This document shows positions 10,482 through 20,300 of a DNA stretch of 64,000 nucleotides, piece after piece (positions within the stretch are counted from its first letter, which is position 1; the number at the start of each line of letters is the position of its first letter). Below the pieces are notes generated by a model. The model did no database searches. It was given only the letters and a program-made list of their open reading frames with translations, and was not told where the DNA came from. The stretch is from NCBI RefSeq assembly GCF_004379255.2, contig NC_056045.1:5304560-5368559 (forward strand), read 5' to 3'. This DNA is from Salvia splendens (lineage: Eukaryota > Streptophyta > Magnoliopsida > Lamiales > Lamiaceae). The position numbers and the translations under genes were made by a program.

Positions 10482-11470
10482 TTCGTCCCGCTTTAGCAGT
10501 CCCAGTTACTTTTGAACACTCGTTTTATAAAAATGATAATAAATAGTTAAAGTGGAGAAATGGTAAAGTAAGAGAGGGAATTAATGTAGAGAAGTTCTCT
10601 CTCTTACTTTACCATTGCTCCACTTAAGAGCATCCACAACCGTGCTCTTGCCAACGAGCACGGTTGTGGGCCCGGCCCCACTTTTTCTGTCTGCTCTTAG
10701 GCAAGAGCACAACACCCACAACCGTGCTCTTCCGCAAGGACGAGCACAAGGATCCCACCATTCCATTATTCAATTTAAATAAAAACATTTCCACAAAATT
10801 AAAATACATTAAACATACCCGGAATAATATTACAAAATACATTAAAAATTACATAATTAAAATCTTAAAAAATAAAAATTACATAATTAAAATCCTAAAA
10901 ATTAAAAATTACATAATTAAACTCCTAAAAATTTAAAAATACATAATTAAATTCTTAAAATTAAAAAACCCACTACTCGTGGCCGAATTTAGCCCACATG
11001 TGTTTGAGGTTTTGAGTGAGAGAATAAGGTGTAGATAAGTTGTATGAAAAATATGAGTGAGAGATGATTTGATGTGAAAAATGGATGATGAATGTGTGTA
11101 TTTATAGATGATTTTGGGGAAAAAATAAAAAAAAAATACAGAAAAAGGGGCAAAAAAACGGCCATTTTTTTGGGATTAGGATTTTTAGTTTTTTTTTTTG
11201 TATTATTTTTTATTTAAAAAAATAATTTTTCAACGGATATGCCGTTGGCCAATTACACGCTGCCACGTACGCTGCTCTCTGGCACGGACGTGCTCGATGC
11301 ATCGAGCAGCGCTGTGCAAGAGCGCAGCGACGGACAGCGGTGCCGCGCCGCTGATACGGACGGACGAACGAGCGCGTGCTCTCTGTTGTGGATGCTCTAA
11401 TTATTTATTATTATTTTCACAAAAGAGTGCTCAAAAGTAACCGGAGATTTGGTAAGATAAGAATCACAAT
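10482..11470. mobile_element. Stowaway-like MITE split by a Harbinger insertion
   Basis: The left part (10482-10627) begins CTCCCTTCGTCCCGC and contains GTTACTTTTGAACACTCG. The right part (11398 to about 11470) gives, on the reverse strand, GTTACTTTTGAGCACTC followed by a similar ATAATAAATAATT stretch. The two halves are one inverted-repeat MITE of the CTCCCTCCGTCCC type, interrupted by the element at 10628-11397. The outer right end has diverged, so that boundary is approximate. Confidence 0.65.
10628..11397 (-). mobile_element. Harbinger/Tourist deletion derivative (GAGCATCCACAAC family)
   Basis: The inverted ends GAGCATCCACAAC and GTTGTGGATGCTC are flanked by a TAA target duplication (10625-10627 and 11398-11400), the PIF/Harbinger signature. 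In reverse orientation it resembles the larger element at 15152-16993: the same GTGCTCTTGCCA-type end, the same ATTACATAATTAAAAT tail repeats, and a minus-strand TATAAATA (11099-11106) with a pyrimidine/ACTCA-rich leader. The coding part is missing. It is a 770-bp internal-deletion derivative inserted in a Stowaway-like MITE. Confidence 0.88.
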
Positions 11471-11658
11471 ATCGTAGGAGTATTACTCACTAATCATAAA
11501 GTGTTAGATTATCATAATTCGCACAAATTACATCTCTTCATCTTGTATTTTTCTTTTTTTATTCCTTGTCTTTTATTTTTCTCCTTAACCTGGACTCTGA
11601 GATGAAGGTTTTCTTTGTATAAATACTATTTCATGTAACCCACTAAATATTGAATTTA

Positions 11659-12495
11659 GAGCATCTCCAATGGTAATAGGCCAGCCATAGGCTAGCCACA
11701 AACTCCTCCTGCCACATAAGCAGCACTAAAACTCCTCCTGTCATATCATCAGGACAAGCAACTGGACAAGCAATAGGCTAGCCACAATAAACAAAATTAT
11801 AAAAAACAAATAATTAACAATCACACAAAATACAGAATTAAATTTACGACACAGATACGGAAAAATTCAATAATAATATTTAAATTAAAAAAAGTACATT
11901 TATTAAAAAAATTACATTAATTAAAAAAATCTAACGACGTACAGTCCTCCGCGCCCACAACTCTTCAATTAAGTCCTTTTGGAGTCGAATATGAGCATCC
12001 ACTTGGCGCATGTCGGCATGTGCCTTGAGGCGGCCGACTTCATCGTGAGGTACCCCATTTGTATCAACCGGTTTATCTCGCGGGACGTATAGGCCTCCAA
12101 CTCTTCGTTCATTTGCCGTTCGTACTCCTCAGCATCACCACCACTACTACCATCCGCGTTACTCATTTCACATTGTTGCTCTTGTACAGAAATTAAGATG
12201 GAGAGAAAACTTGTTAAAACAAGTGGTGCGAATGAAAATGACGTGCAAATCGCATATATATAGTGTTTCGAAAAATTTTAAAAAAATAAAAATTGAGTTG
12301 GCCGATCGCTCGCCGATCGGGAGCCTGCAATGGCGGCCAGCCGACCGGCCAGCGGATCGGCCAGCGCCCGAAAATCGGCGTCGGGTCGCCGATTTTTTAG
12401 CCGAAATGGCGCTCGCCGGTTCCAATAGTTCGGCGAGTGGACCGGCCAGCGTCGGGAATCGGCTAGCCTGTCCACTCGCCGCCATTAGAGATGCT
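11659..12495 (-). mobile_element. Non-autonomous PIF/Harbinger element with fused transposase ends
   Basis: The left end is GAGCATCTCCAATGG and the right end on the reverse strand is AGCATCTCTAATGG, with TTA on both sides (11656-11658 and 12496-12498). Subterminal GC-rich arrays of GCCGATCG/GGCTAGCC-type motifs occupy the outer regions. The interior encodes, on the minus strand, the start and end of a Harbinger transposase. Length is 837 bp. Confidence 0.82.
11931..12166 (-). pseudogene. PIF/Harbinger transposase remnant (N-terminus joined to C-terminus)
   Basis: From the ATG at 12166 the minus strand reads MSNADGSSGGDAEEYERQMN and then an acidic helical stretch, like the start of plant Harbinger DDE transposases. 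After about 35 residues the homologous reading moves to another frame and gives VDAHIRLQKDLIEELWARR followed by a stop at 11931. That is the typical C-terminus of the same proteins (DLIEELWARR or DLVEHLW). The central catalytic DDE domain is absent, so the remnant cannot transpose. It shows the element derives from an autonomous Harbinger by one large deletion plus a frame change. Confidence 0.7.
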
Positions 12496-12712
12496 TTAAG
12501 TTGAATGGATGATATCAAGAATACAGGGAATGTAACAAAAATGTGAAAGATGATTTTATATGATATACTACGAATTAAAGTGAAGATTTAAATAAATTAT
12601 CTGGACGAAACAAATTAAATTTAATGTAGCCAATTAACAAAAGGTATTTCAAAATGGTTTGGCATTTAGGTGTGGGATCAGATTGCGACATTATATAGAG
12701 ATGGTAGTTCAC

Positions 12713-13600
12713 GGGGGAGGATCCTCTGCTGTTTAAGAAAACACAGCATGGCCTGCTGTGATTAAAACGCAGCTCCTTACACATGAAACGCAGCCAAACT
12801 TCAGCCAAAGAGATTTTTGGATGAATTAATTAATATATTAAAACCATGCACTTCCATTTCTCTGGTTTATTTTTTTACCCCATTTCTGTCATTGATCAAA
12901 TTTCTAGTGGATCATACTCATTTTTCACAAGTTACTATAAAACAATATGGATTTTTTTATTCGACATTTCTTTTATTTGAATAAAAAACAATTAAATTTA
13001 TATATTAAAACACTTATAAATTTTGATCATGATATAGTAAATTATTGCTATACATTTAGAAGTTGTATCATTCATTCTGTTTATATTTATATCTTATTTT
13101 CTTACAATTTTTTATTCTTAAAATATTCAAAGTCCATAATTTATTCTAGAATATATATAAATAATTTAGTATATATCTTATAAATCGCTAGATGTACAAA
13201 TGATGTCTTAAGTTGTCGTCAGATTAATTCTTATATATGAGTAATTAAACTAAAACGCTTGTATTTGTATGTTGATGCATCAATAAGAAAAATTACAACA
13301 TTTGTGTGTTTAATTTAAAATAATTTATTATCATAACTGTATAATAATTAATAAAATAGAAAAACGTTCATATATTCATGCATGTAAAAGTGACTTTGGC
13401 GGCCCACCTAAAATTAATTAATAAAAGAAATGGGGTAAAAAAATAAACCAGAGAAATGGAAGTGCATGGTTTTAATATATTCATTAATTCATCCAAAAAT
13501 CTCTTTGTCTGAAGTTTGGCTGCGTTTCATGTGTAAGGAGCTGCGTTTTAATCACAGCAGGCCATGCTGTGTTTTCTTAAACAGCGGAGGATCCTCCCCC
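12713..13600. mobile_element. Mutator-like foldback MITE with TIRs of about 180 bp
   Basis: About 180 bp at the left (from GGGGGAGGATCCTC) is repeated in inverted orientation at the right (ending GGATCCTCCCCC), with only scattered differences. The shared stretch includes CAGCATGGCCTGCTGTG and TTCCATTTCTCTGG. A perfect 10-bp direct repeat GGTAGTTCAC flanks it (12703-12712 and 13601-13610). Long inverted repeats with a 9-11 bp duplication indicate a Mutator-superfamily MITE. The AT-rich core of about 530 bp has no credible ORF. Confidence 0.9.
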
Positions 13601-13610
13601 GGTAGTTCAC

Positions 13611-13941
13611 ATGGGGAGCAATTCTTTCAAATGATGGCCTCTATTTGTTATTATCATTTCTATTTATTAAAACATTACTTTTCTAGAGTTACTTCTTTTC
13701 TCAATAATTTGCTGCTTGTAATCACATGCAAGTTGAGGCCCTTCCAATATTGCATTACCAATAATTTAATATAGTAGTACTACTTTCTTTTTGCCTAACT
13801 TACTTGTTGCAATTGCATTTCCACTTTATCTTAGTCTAATTAAAGCGAAAAAGATTCATCGCACAAATCACGTTCGAAAATAATACTCATAAGCATAAGA
13901 CATTTGTTTAAATCAAATACTACGAATTCATTATAAAAACC
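13611..13941. other. Intergenic spacer between two MITEs
   Basis: AT-rich, with no gene, repeat or element end that I can delimit. Confidence 0.6.
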
Positions 13942-13944
13942 TTA

Positions 13945-14525
13945 GAGCATGAATAACCCCGTCCCCATTTCCGGCCCCAAGTCCCCTCCACGTCATCATT
14001 CCTCTACAGTTGCGGCCCAGGCCCCAACTGCTCTAACCCTGCAGGCCACAACCTGGGCCGCAACTAATAAATGACAATATTCACAACTTCAACCTATTTT
14101 ACATGTAAAATAAAAAACGCCGGAAATTTATAACACGAAAAATTTTATTTATAACGCGAGAATTTCATTTTTAATACAAATACAATAAATTATAACCTAA
14201 AAAATATTAAAAAAATTAGAATATTAAAAAAATGCAAAAAAAAAATAAAAAATGCAAATCTGCTCACGTCGCCCCTCTCCCTCTCTTCCTCCTTCTTCTT
14301 CCTCCTTCTTCTTCCTCTCCCCCTCCCTCTTCTTCCTCTTTCAAAATGTAAAAATTCAGAAATTGCGGCCCTCACCCCCTCACCCCGGAAGCTCCAACGC
14401 CGGCTCAGGCCGGGATGCGGGACCGTGCCCCGGGACCGGCCTGGGCCGTGACTCCACCTCCTCCAACGCTTGGGACGGGCCGGGACTATCGAGATGCGGC
14501 CCGGCCCCTTGCTTTATTCATGCTC
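13945..14525. mobile_element. Tourist/Harbinger MITE (GAGCATGAATAA family)
   Basis: Perfect 12-bp inverted ends GAGCATGAATAA and TTATTCATGCTC are flanked by TTA on both sides (13942-13944 and 14526-14528). Subterminal regions are GC-rich with repeats of GGCCCCA- and GGCCGGGAC-type motifs, and the core is AT-rich plus a CT-rich tract. No transposase sequence is recognisable. Length 581 bp. Confidence 0.88.
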
Positions 14526-14528
14526 TTA

Positions 14529-15148
14529 ATCCAAACTCAAACCATCTAATCCAAGTCAAGTACATAATCTACCTTCTCTTCTTTGATAATTATGTGGCTG
14601 ATGATTTTATTTTTATTTTTAATGCCCATGCTAGACAAGGTTTGCCAGCCCACAAACCTCCCACTCAACGTATTTCTATATTTTGAATACCATAAGTAAT
14701 TATTATGAAAAGTTAAATGAGCTTTGATATACTATTGAAATACCTGAAAATGATTGGAAAAACAAATATTAATTGAAAACTTCTAAAAACTAAAATATAG
14801 GCCATTTCTAAATTTTTAGGCAGAAGACCAAACTTTTAATCAATTTTCCACTAACTGATAAACCCCAATTTATATTCAATATGATTCTTATTTCAAAACA
14901 AGTCTACCTTTATGCATTACTTCAAGCTTTGCATTACAAGCTTTGTTGGGTGTACACCCCATATTAAAATTGTCACATGCTATATACGCTTAATCTAAAA
15001 TTTTTTATAAGATCGACATTAGAAAATAAAATACACGGAGTACTTCTTTATTATTATGAATAATACTCCCTATCAAATCTATTAAGCACTCACCGAGTAT
15101 GCAGTCTCATATCATAATCTCATGAAATTAAGCGGTGGCGAAAATCAA
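14529..15148. other. Intergenic, no gene seen
   Basis: AT-rich spacer between two Harbinger-type insertions. I see no coding sequence or delimitable repeat. Confidence 0.6.
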
Positions 15149-15488
15149 TAAGAGCATCCACAACGGTGGCGTCCGTCGCCACGACGGTCCGCGCCGCTGG
15201 CACGGACGCCACCCGTCGCCGCTACGCTCGCGCCGCTGGCACAGCGCTGCTCGATGCATCGAGAGCGTCGTGCCAGCGAGCAGCTGACGTGGCGCGCCCT
15301 CATTCGTCAACGGCATAGCCGTTGTGTTTAAATTATTTTTTTTTAAAAAAAATCGGTTCTTAATTAAAAAAACCGATAAAAAATAAAAAAAATCACTTCC
15401 CAAAAAAATTATATCCGTTTATAACCGTTTTTTCCCACTTTTTGATTTTTTTTAAATTTTTTTTACCCCAAAAATACACACTTTCGTC

Positions 15489-15496
15489 TATAAATA
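15489..15496 (+). promoter_or_regulatory. TATA box of the element-borne gene
   Basis: TATAAATA about 138 bp before the ATG at 15627, followed by a pyrimidine-rich leader with repeated CTCATC and TTCATC units. The same TATAAATA arrangement occurs before the other element-borne ORFs in this window. Confidence 0.6.
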
Positions 15497-15626
15497 CCCC
15501 CAATTTCACTCCAAAAAATTCACATCAAACTACACAATTCTCATCATCATTCTCTCATCTCTATTCTCATCTTCAATCTCTCATATCCATTTTCATCTTC
15601 ATTCTCTCACACCCTACAACACCACT

Positions 15627-16631
15627 ATGTCCGGTCACGACGATAACCCAAGCGGCTCCCACGGTTGGAACCCCGAATGGTTCGGTTCACAACCGTTTCC
15701 TAGTCCGGAAACGGACTATTCGGCCCCTCCTCTCACCCAAGATTCGGGCGTTCCGGGTGGCTACCGGCCATACCCGGTCGATGACCAAGGTGGCTCCGAT
15801 GGGCGATACGGGTGGACACCGGAGCCTAGGCCTCCCGTCCCTTCCCAAACTCCGACTCCTCCATCTCGCGTCGGTGTCCGCACACTGTACTCACCGGCGG
15901 AGATGGATAGATTGTTCAAGGCGTACTTGGAAATATCCGAAGATGCGGTGGTTGGCACGAACCAATCCGGCGATCACTTTTGGTGGCGCGTCTCTCGGCG
16001 GTACAATGCAAACCGGCCACCGGGAACGATCGAGCGCAACGAGAGTATGGTGCCCAACTGCATCGGCCGAGCCAACGACAAAATTGGCAAGTTCAATGGC
16101 TATTTCCTCCAGGAGTTGCGGAATGCCGGGAGAGGCCGGAGTGAGGTCGACATCATCACTGCGGCGCTGAGCACCTACCAATCCATGAACGGTAAGTCGT
16201 TCAAGTACCTAAATGTTTGGCAGGAAACGAGGACGCACCCGAAGTATCTGGGAGGCGTAACATCCTCCTTTAGCGGCTCCTCCAAACGGTCACGGTCGGC
16301 ATCCCTATCCGACGCCGGCGAAGAAGTGGCTAGCCAACTCGCCGAAGCTAACTTGGGTAGCCCCGACGCCGGACCAAGCGGTTCCCGACGCCGACCGTAA
16401 GGAAGGAAGAAGGCGGCGGCCGAACGCCGTCGCGCCGCGACTCCATCTGCCCCCGCTCCCGAACCCGCACCCTATGTTCCACCTCCACCCCCGAACAACT
16501 CGTTGTGGGCCCTTTTGGCCCAACTCAATATGGCCGATAGGTTATCTATGACCCCCACGCAACTTCAAACGCACGAGACCATGATATTGGGTATCCAAAA
16601 ACAATTGGGGTTGGTGCCGCCGGATGCGTAG
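15627..16631 (+). pseudogene. Harbinger-associated trihelix-like protein, interrupted by one stop
   Basis: The ORF from the ATG gives 257 residues to a TAA at 16398-16400. The same frame then continues through a lysine/arginine/alanine-rich stretch and a C-terminal block ending QKQLGLVPPDA, to TAG at 16629-16631 (334 codons in all). Residues 80-190 hold a Myb/SANT- or trihelix-like region (YSPAEMDRLFKAYLEISEDA, then WWRVSRRYNANRPPG and FKYLNVWQE). Plant genomes carry many such proteins, often misnamed 'glutathione S-transferase T3-like' or assigned to the No-apical-meristem-associated C-terminal family. DNA binding is inferred. The single nonsense codon suggests recent inactivation, or a truncated product. 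Confidence 0.75.
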
Positions 16632-16996
16632 TCTTCCTCGGGTAATATTAGCCAATAATTGTGTAATTTTTAATTTTTAGGATTTTAATTATGTAATTTT
16701 TAATTTTTAGTATTTTAATTATTTAATTTTTAATTTTTAGGATTTTAATTATGTAATTTTTTTAATTTTTAGGATTTTAATTATGTCTTTTTTATTTTAT
16801 TTGTAATTTGTAATATTTATTGTGGTTTTTTAATGAATTTTAGTATTATGAAAATGTTTTTGTGTAATTGAATTTTAAATTAATTGTGCTCGTCCTTGCG
16901 GAAGAGCACAGCTGTGAGTGTTGAGCACAGCAGACAGAAAAAGTGGGGTCGCCCACAACCGTGCCGCTGGCAAGAGCATGGTTGTGGATGCTCTAA

Positions 16997-17415
16997 GATC
17001 ATACGTAAGTATAACATTTTCGGTAATGAAAGAACGGTGCTTTTCCGTAATTTCTAGCTAACTCTTAATATTACTACAAAAATAGAAACATAAAGAGAAA
17101 TACTAGTATATAAAAATAAGTTCAATAAGGTGAACATGATTTTAATTAAAAACCACAATATGAAGTTGAAACAAAATTAACTTTATTTTCATTTAAAAAT
17201 GATTGATTAATCATTAATTTTCAACTAATCCAATCCGCTCAACCATTTTCTCACCCTATTTCCTCCCAACTCCATAAGTTATAATAATGCGATGAGTACG
17301 ATTGGGTTGTCAATTTCATAAGATTCTAATACCATTATTTTTCAACGTGGCAGTTAATTATTTAGCTGGCACGCAATCTACATAATTAAATTAAGTCGAC
17401 TTCACCAAATTCAAA
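16997..17415. other. Intergenic, no gene seen
   Basis: AT-rich spacer between two Harbinger-type elements, with no recognisable feature. Confidence 0.6.
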
Positions 17416-17690
17416 TAAGGGCATTAGCAATGGGGCGCCCTAAGGTGCGCCCTAAGGCGCGCCCTATGGCGCGCCACGTCAGCAGTTTTATCCTCCTACC
17501 TCCCCACCTGCAGTGGGGCGCCCTAAGGCGCGCCCTAAGGCGCGCCACATCATCATTTTATTTATTTGTTTAATTGATTTAAACGTTTTCAACTAACAAT
17601 TAATAACGAGTAAATAAAAAGGTCGAAATAACAAACGGGGACACATTAATAAAAAAAGAAGTTACACCGTTCAACTTACAAAAAAAAAAA

Positions 17691-18773
17691 CTAAGTCGGT
17701 GCAATTCCCAACTTCCGACGCAGTTCATCTATCAATGCCCGGAGGTATTCGGCTTCGTCGGGGTCGGTACACTTCTTGAGGGCCTTGTGCGTCTCCAACA
17801 ACGTCCTCGCCATCGACGCTGTCGCCAACGACGAATACACTTCGGCTGCCTGGGGCGGGAGCATTTCCGGGAGCGGAGGTGGGGTTGCAGCGGTCGAGGA
17901 TGAGGTCGCGGCCGCCTTCCCTTTGGCCTTCGCAGCCTTGACGCCGGGAGGACGTCGGGAGGACATCGGTGTGCCGGAACCGCTGTCGTCCACGTACAAC
18001 CGGTTGAGGTCAACCGGTTGATTGCCGCTGCCGCTGCTCGTGTAACCACCAACTTCGGTGGTCTTCATCCTCTTTGGCGCACTAGTGTGCAGAATTCCAC
18101 CTTGGAATTTCTGCTTGTCCCTCAAAAGCGTCCAGATGGCCTCGTGCTTGAACTCGCCGAACATCGACCGGTACGACAATATCGCTTTAGCACGCACGTC
18201 TTCCCAGCTCTCGCCGCTCCCCTGTGCCCGCGCGCACTTCTCGAACTCCGCCGCGTACAAGTTCACTTGCTTCTTCACTTGATCCCAGTGCTTGCGGAGT
18301 TGCTCACGCTTGCGCTTGTACGCGTTCGGCGGCTTGGCCGCATTGTAGAGGTCGGCGATGCGCTCCCAGTACGCGAACTGCCTCTGGTTGTTCGCGAATA
18401 TCGGATCTTCCGATATATCTACCCAACACCGGGCCAAAATGAGAGTTTCCTCGTCGGTGTAGTTTGTACGACCGGGGGCGTACTCATCGCAATCACCGGG
18501 AGGCGGCAACTTCTGCGCCCGCTGCCGGTTCCGCTTCTTTTTGGCTGGGGCGGAAGCGGTCGCGGCGGGGTCGGGATCGGCCGCTGCGGCGTCACGTCGG
18601 GAGGGGGCGACTGGTCGGGTTGGAGACGGCTCCATGTCCGACAACCCATACGAGTCCGTACTGAAATCGGGATCGTATTGGGCGTTGGTGTCGAACGAAC
18701 GATATTGGCCGGGTTCTGTACCCGGCCAACGCGCATCTCCACTAAACATAGGACTATTTGGACTTGAAGCCAT
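17691..18773 (-). CDS. Harbinger-associated trihelix/NAM-associated-domain protein, intact 360 aa
   Basis: An uninterrupted 360-residue ORF from a true ATG. The N-terminal 60 residues are acidic and Ser/Pro-rich (SPMFSGDARWPGTEPGQY). A basic nuclear-signal-like KKKRNRQRAQK follows at about 77-87. A Myb/SANT or trihelix-like region spans roughly 105-175, with NYTDEETLILARCWVDISED and FAYWERIADLYNAAKPPNAY. The C-terminus is a helical block ending LRALIDELRRKLGIAPT. It is homologous along its length to the broken ORF at 60898-62770. It sits alone in a transposable element with a TATA box about 70 bp upstream. DNA binding, possibly at transposon ends, is inference. High GC against AT-rich surroundings reflects the element. 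Whether it is expressed cannot be told from sequence. Confidence 0.8.
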   Translation of the reverse strand: MASSPNSPMFSGDARWPGTEPGQYRSFDTNAQYDPDFSTDSYGLSDMEPSPTRPVAPSRRDAAAADPDPAATASAPAKKKRNRQRAQKLPPPGDCDEYAPGRTNYTDEETLILARCWVDISEDPIFANNQRQFAYWERIADLYNAAKPPNAYKRKREQLRKHWDQVKKQVNLYAAEFEKCARAQGSGESWEDVRAKAILSYRSMFGEFKHEAIWTLLRDKQKFQGGILHTSAPKRMKTTEVGGYTSSGSGNQPVDLNRLYVDDSGSGTPMSSRRPPGVKAAKAKGKAAATSSSTAATPPPLPEMLPPQAAEVYSSLATASMARTLLETHKALKKCTDPDEAEYLRALIDELRRKLGIAPT

Positions 18774-18843
18774 TTCGTAGTAATTATGTAAATGTAAGTT
18801 TCGAAAGTGAAATTGTGAAATGAAATGTAAAACGAATGAACTC

Positions 18844-18851
18844 TATTTATA
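18844..18851 (-). promoter_or_regulatory. TATA box for the 17691-18773 ORF
   Basis: TATAAATA on the minus strand, about 70 bp upstream of the ATG at 18773. Spacing is compatible with a short leader. Confidence 0.6.
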
Positions 18852-19146
18852 AAACAACCAAACCGCGTGCCATCGTCCGCGACCTATCGTCCGTGTACGC
18901 CACAATGGGGAGGACGATGGCGCGCCCGATGCCTATCGTCCGCAGCCATCGTCCGTGTACGCCACAATGGGGCGGACGATGGCGCGGACGATAGGCATCG
19001 GGCGCGCCATCCTCCGCGCCCTTAGTATCGGCCGCGACGATCGTCCGCGACCTATCGTCCGTATCCGCAATGGGCGCGGACGATCGATGGCGCGGACGAT
19101 GCGCGCCATCGGGCGTGCCATCGTCCGCCCATTGCGGATGGCCTAA

Positions 19147-20300
19147 AATACTCCAAATTAGACCACGCTCGATTTTCAGCCAAGCAGCTTCTCAAACTTT
19201 AAACAAAAAAGCAGTGATCACCAATTTTTCCACCCTCAAAAATAAAATAAAATAAATAAAATAAAATTCAGAACCCCAAAAAAATCACTGACATACAAAA
19301 TAATTATCATACAAATCGAAAGAAAAAGCAAATAACATACCCACGCGCGAGGAGAGGTCTCACTCGCACACTCGCTCATCAATTGGCGCTGATTCCCCCG
19401 CATCTCGGCGCGTGAGAAAGAAACAACGGTATCGACAAAGTTGAAAAATGGAGTTCGCAGAGGTGATTGCCCATATCGAAACCAGAGAAAAAGAGACTCA
19501 TAGCCCTTCTACGGTCAAGATTCCTTCTTCCATCGATGCCAGCCGTTGATCTACTTAACCTTAGTCAAACTTCAACTATGCTTGGTTACTGCCCACAGTG
19601 GATTTCCCTTCTCTCTCTCTGCCTTTCCATTGTCTGATGATGAGATGAGAGTGTGTATTTCAGCTTTACCCCTTAGCATGACTGAATGGGGTTAGATTAT
19701 TGGAGGGAGGGAGGGAGGGAGAGAGGGAGTGAGAATGAGGGAGATGACCATGGATTTTATTGCTGTGCAATCTCATTAGTTCCCCTCTTTCTTCTCTAGA
19801 TGGGTGATATTACTTAATTGTTGGATCTAAGTTTTCCTTCTCCTATTTCACCCTTTTTAGTTCCAAATTTGGATCTTTCCTTTAAAAACCCATCTAGTGG
19901 GGATTTTTTTCCAGTCGGCAGTTGATTTGGCGTTGAATATCTTAGTCTATCGATAATTTCCGCAATTTTTACCTTTTTTTGTTTGCGTTCTGTTCAAATG
20001 AGTAATCATCACCTTTTGATTTTAGGGTGATGATGAGTGAGTGAGTGAGCTCAAAATAACTCCCTCATAAAACAGTAATTTCTTCAATCTCTCTCCCTTG
20101 TTTCCCCCAATTGTGCTTCTGTTTGTTTCTCTCAGATCGCTCCGAAAGTAAAATTGACGTTGCGATTTCAGATCTGTTTCTGTTATTAGATCCGAGAAAC
20201 TAGTTAAATTAGAAGACTAGTTCTTTTTGTCGTAACCGCAGGGTTTCATCACGGGCATTATAAATCCCCAAATCAGAAGATGTGTTTGTTTCAGAGTGTG
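19147..20300 (+). promoter_or_regulatory. Promoter and 5' leader region of the auxin-receptor gene
   Basis: This holds CT- and GA-rich stretches typical of a plant leader, including a GGGA microsatellite near 19697-19735 and TGAG repeats near 20033-20048. A possible upstream ORF starts at 19448. No clear TATA box was found and the transcription start is unknown. Its left border is the Harbinger element ending at 19143, which therefore lies about 1.15 kb from the start codon. Confidence 0.5.
19448..19549 (+). other. Possible 33-codon upstream ORF before the AFB gene
   Basis: ATG GAG TTC opens a 33-residue frame (MEFAEVIAHIETREKETHSP and onward) ending TGA at 19547-19549. It lies 750 bp before the main ATG. 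If it is in the transcript it could modulate translation. No evidence of conservation is available here. Confidence 0.3.

Larger units (their letters stand above)
15152..16993 (+). mobile_element. Harbinger-type element encoding only a trihelix-like protein
   Basis: The ends GAGCATCCACAAC and GTTGTGGATGCTC are flanked by TAA (15149-15151 and 16994-16996). The 1842-bp element contains a plus-strand TATA box, a CT-rich leader, one long coding region (15627-16631, with one internal stop) and a tail of near-tandem AATTTTTAGGATTTTAATTA repeats. No DDE transposase is present, so movement would need enzyme supplied from elsewhere. The element at 10628-11397 is its deletion derivative or a close relative. 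Confidence 0.88.
17419..19143 (-). mobile_element. Harbinger-type element with an intact trihelix-like gene
   Basis: The left end is GGGCATTAGCAATGGGGCG and the reverse complement of the right end is GGCCATCCGCAATGGGCGG. TAA flanks both (17416-17418 and 19144-19146). The left subterminal region repeats GGCGCGCCCTAAGG, while the right repeats CGGACGATGGCGCG, so the two ends carry different motifs. The only gene is the minus-strand ORF 17691-18773, and no transposase is present. Length 1725 bp. Confidence 0.85.

Noticed and set aside
18018..18767. 249-residue plus-strand ORF opposite the intact trihelix-like gene
   Set aside because: It is the antisense shadow of a GC-rich coding sequence, with no domain and no promoter. 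The minus-strand frame has homologues in this same window.
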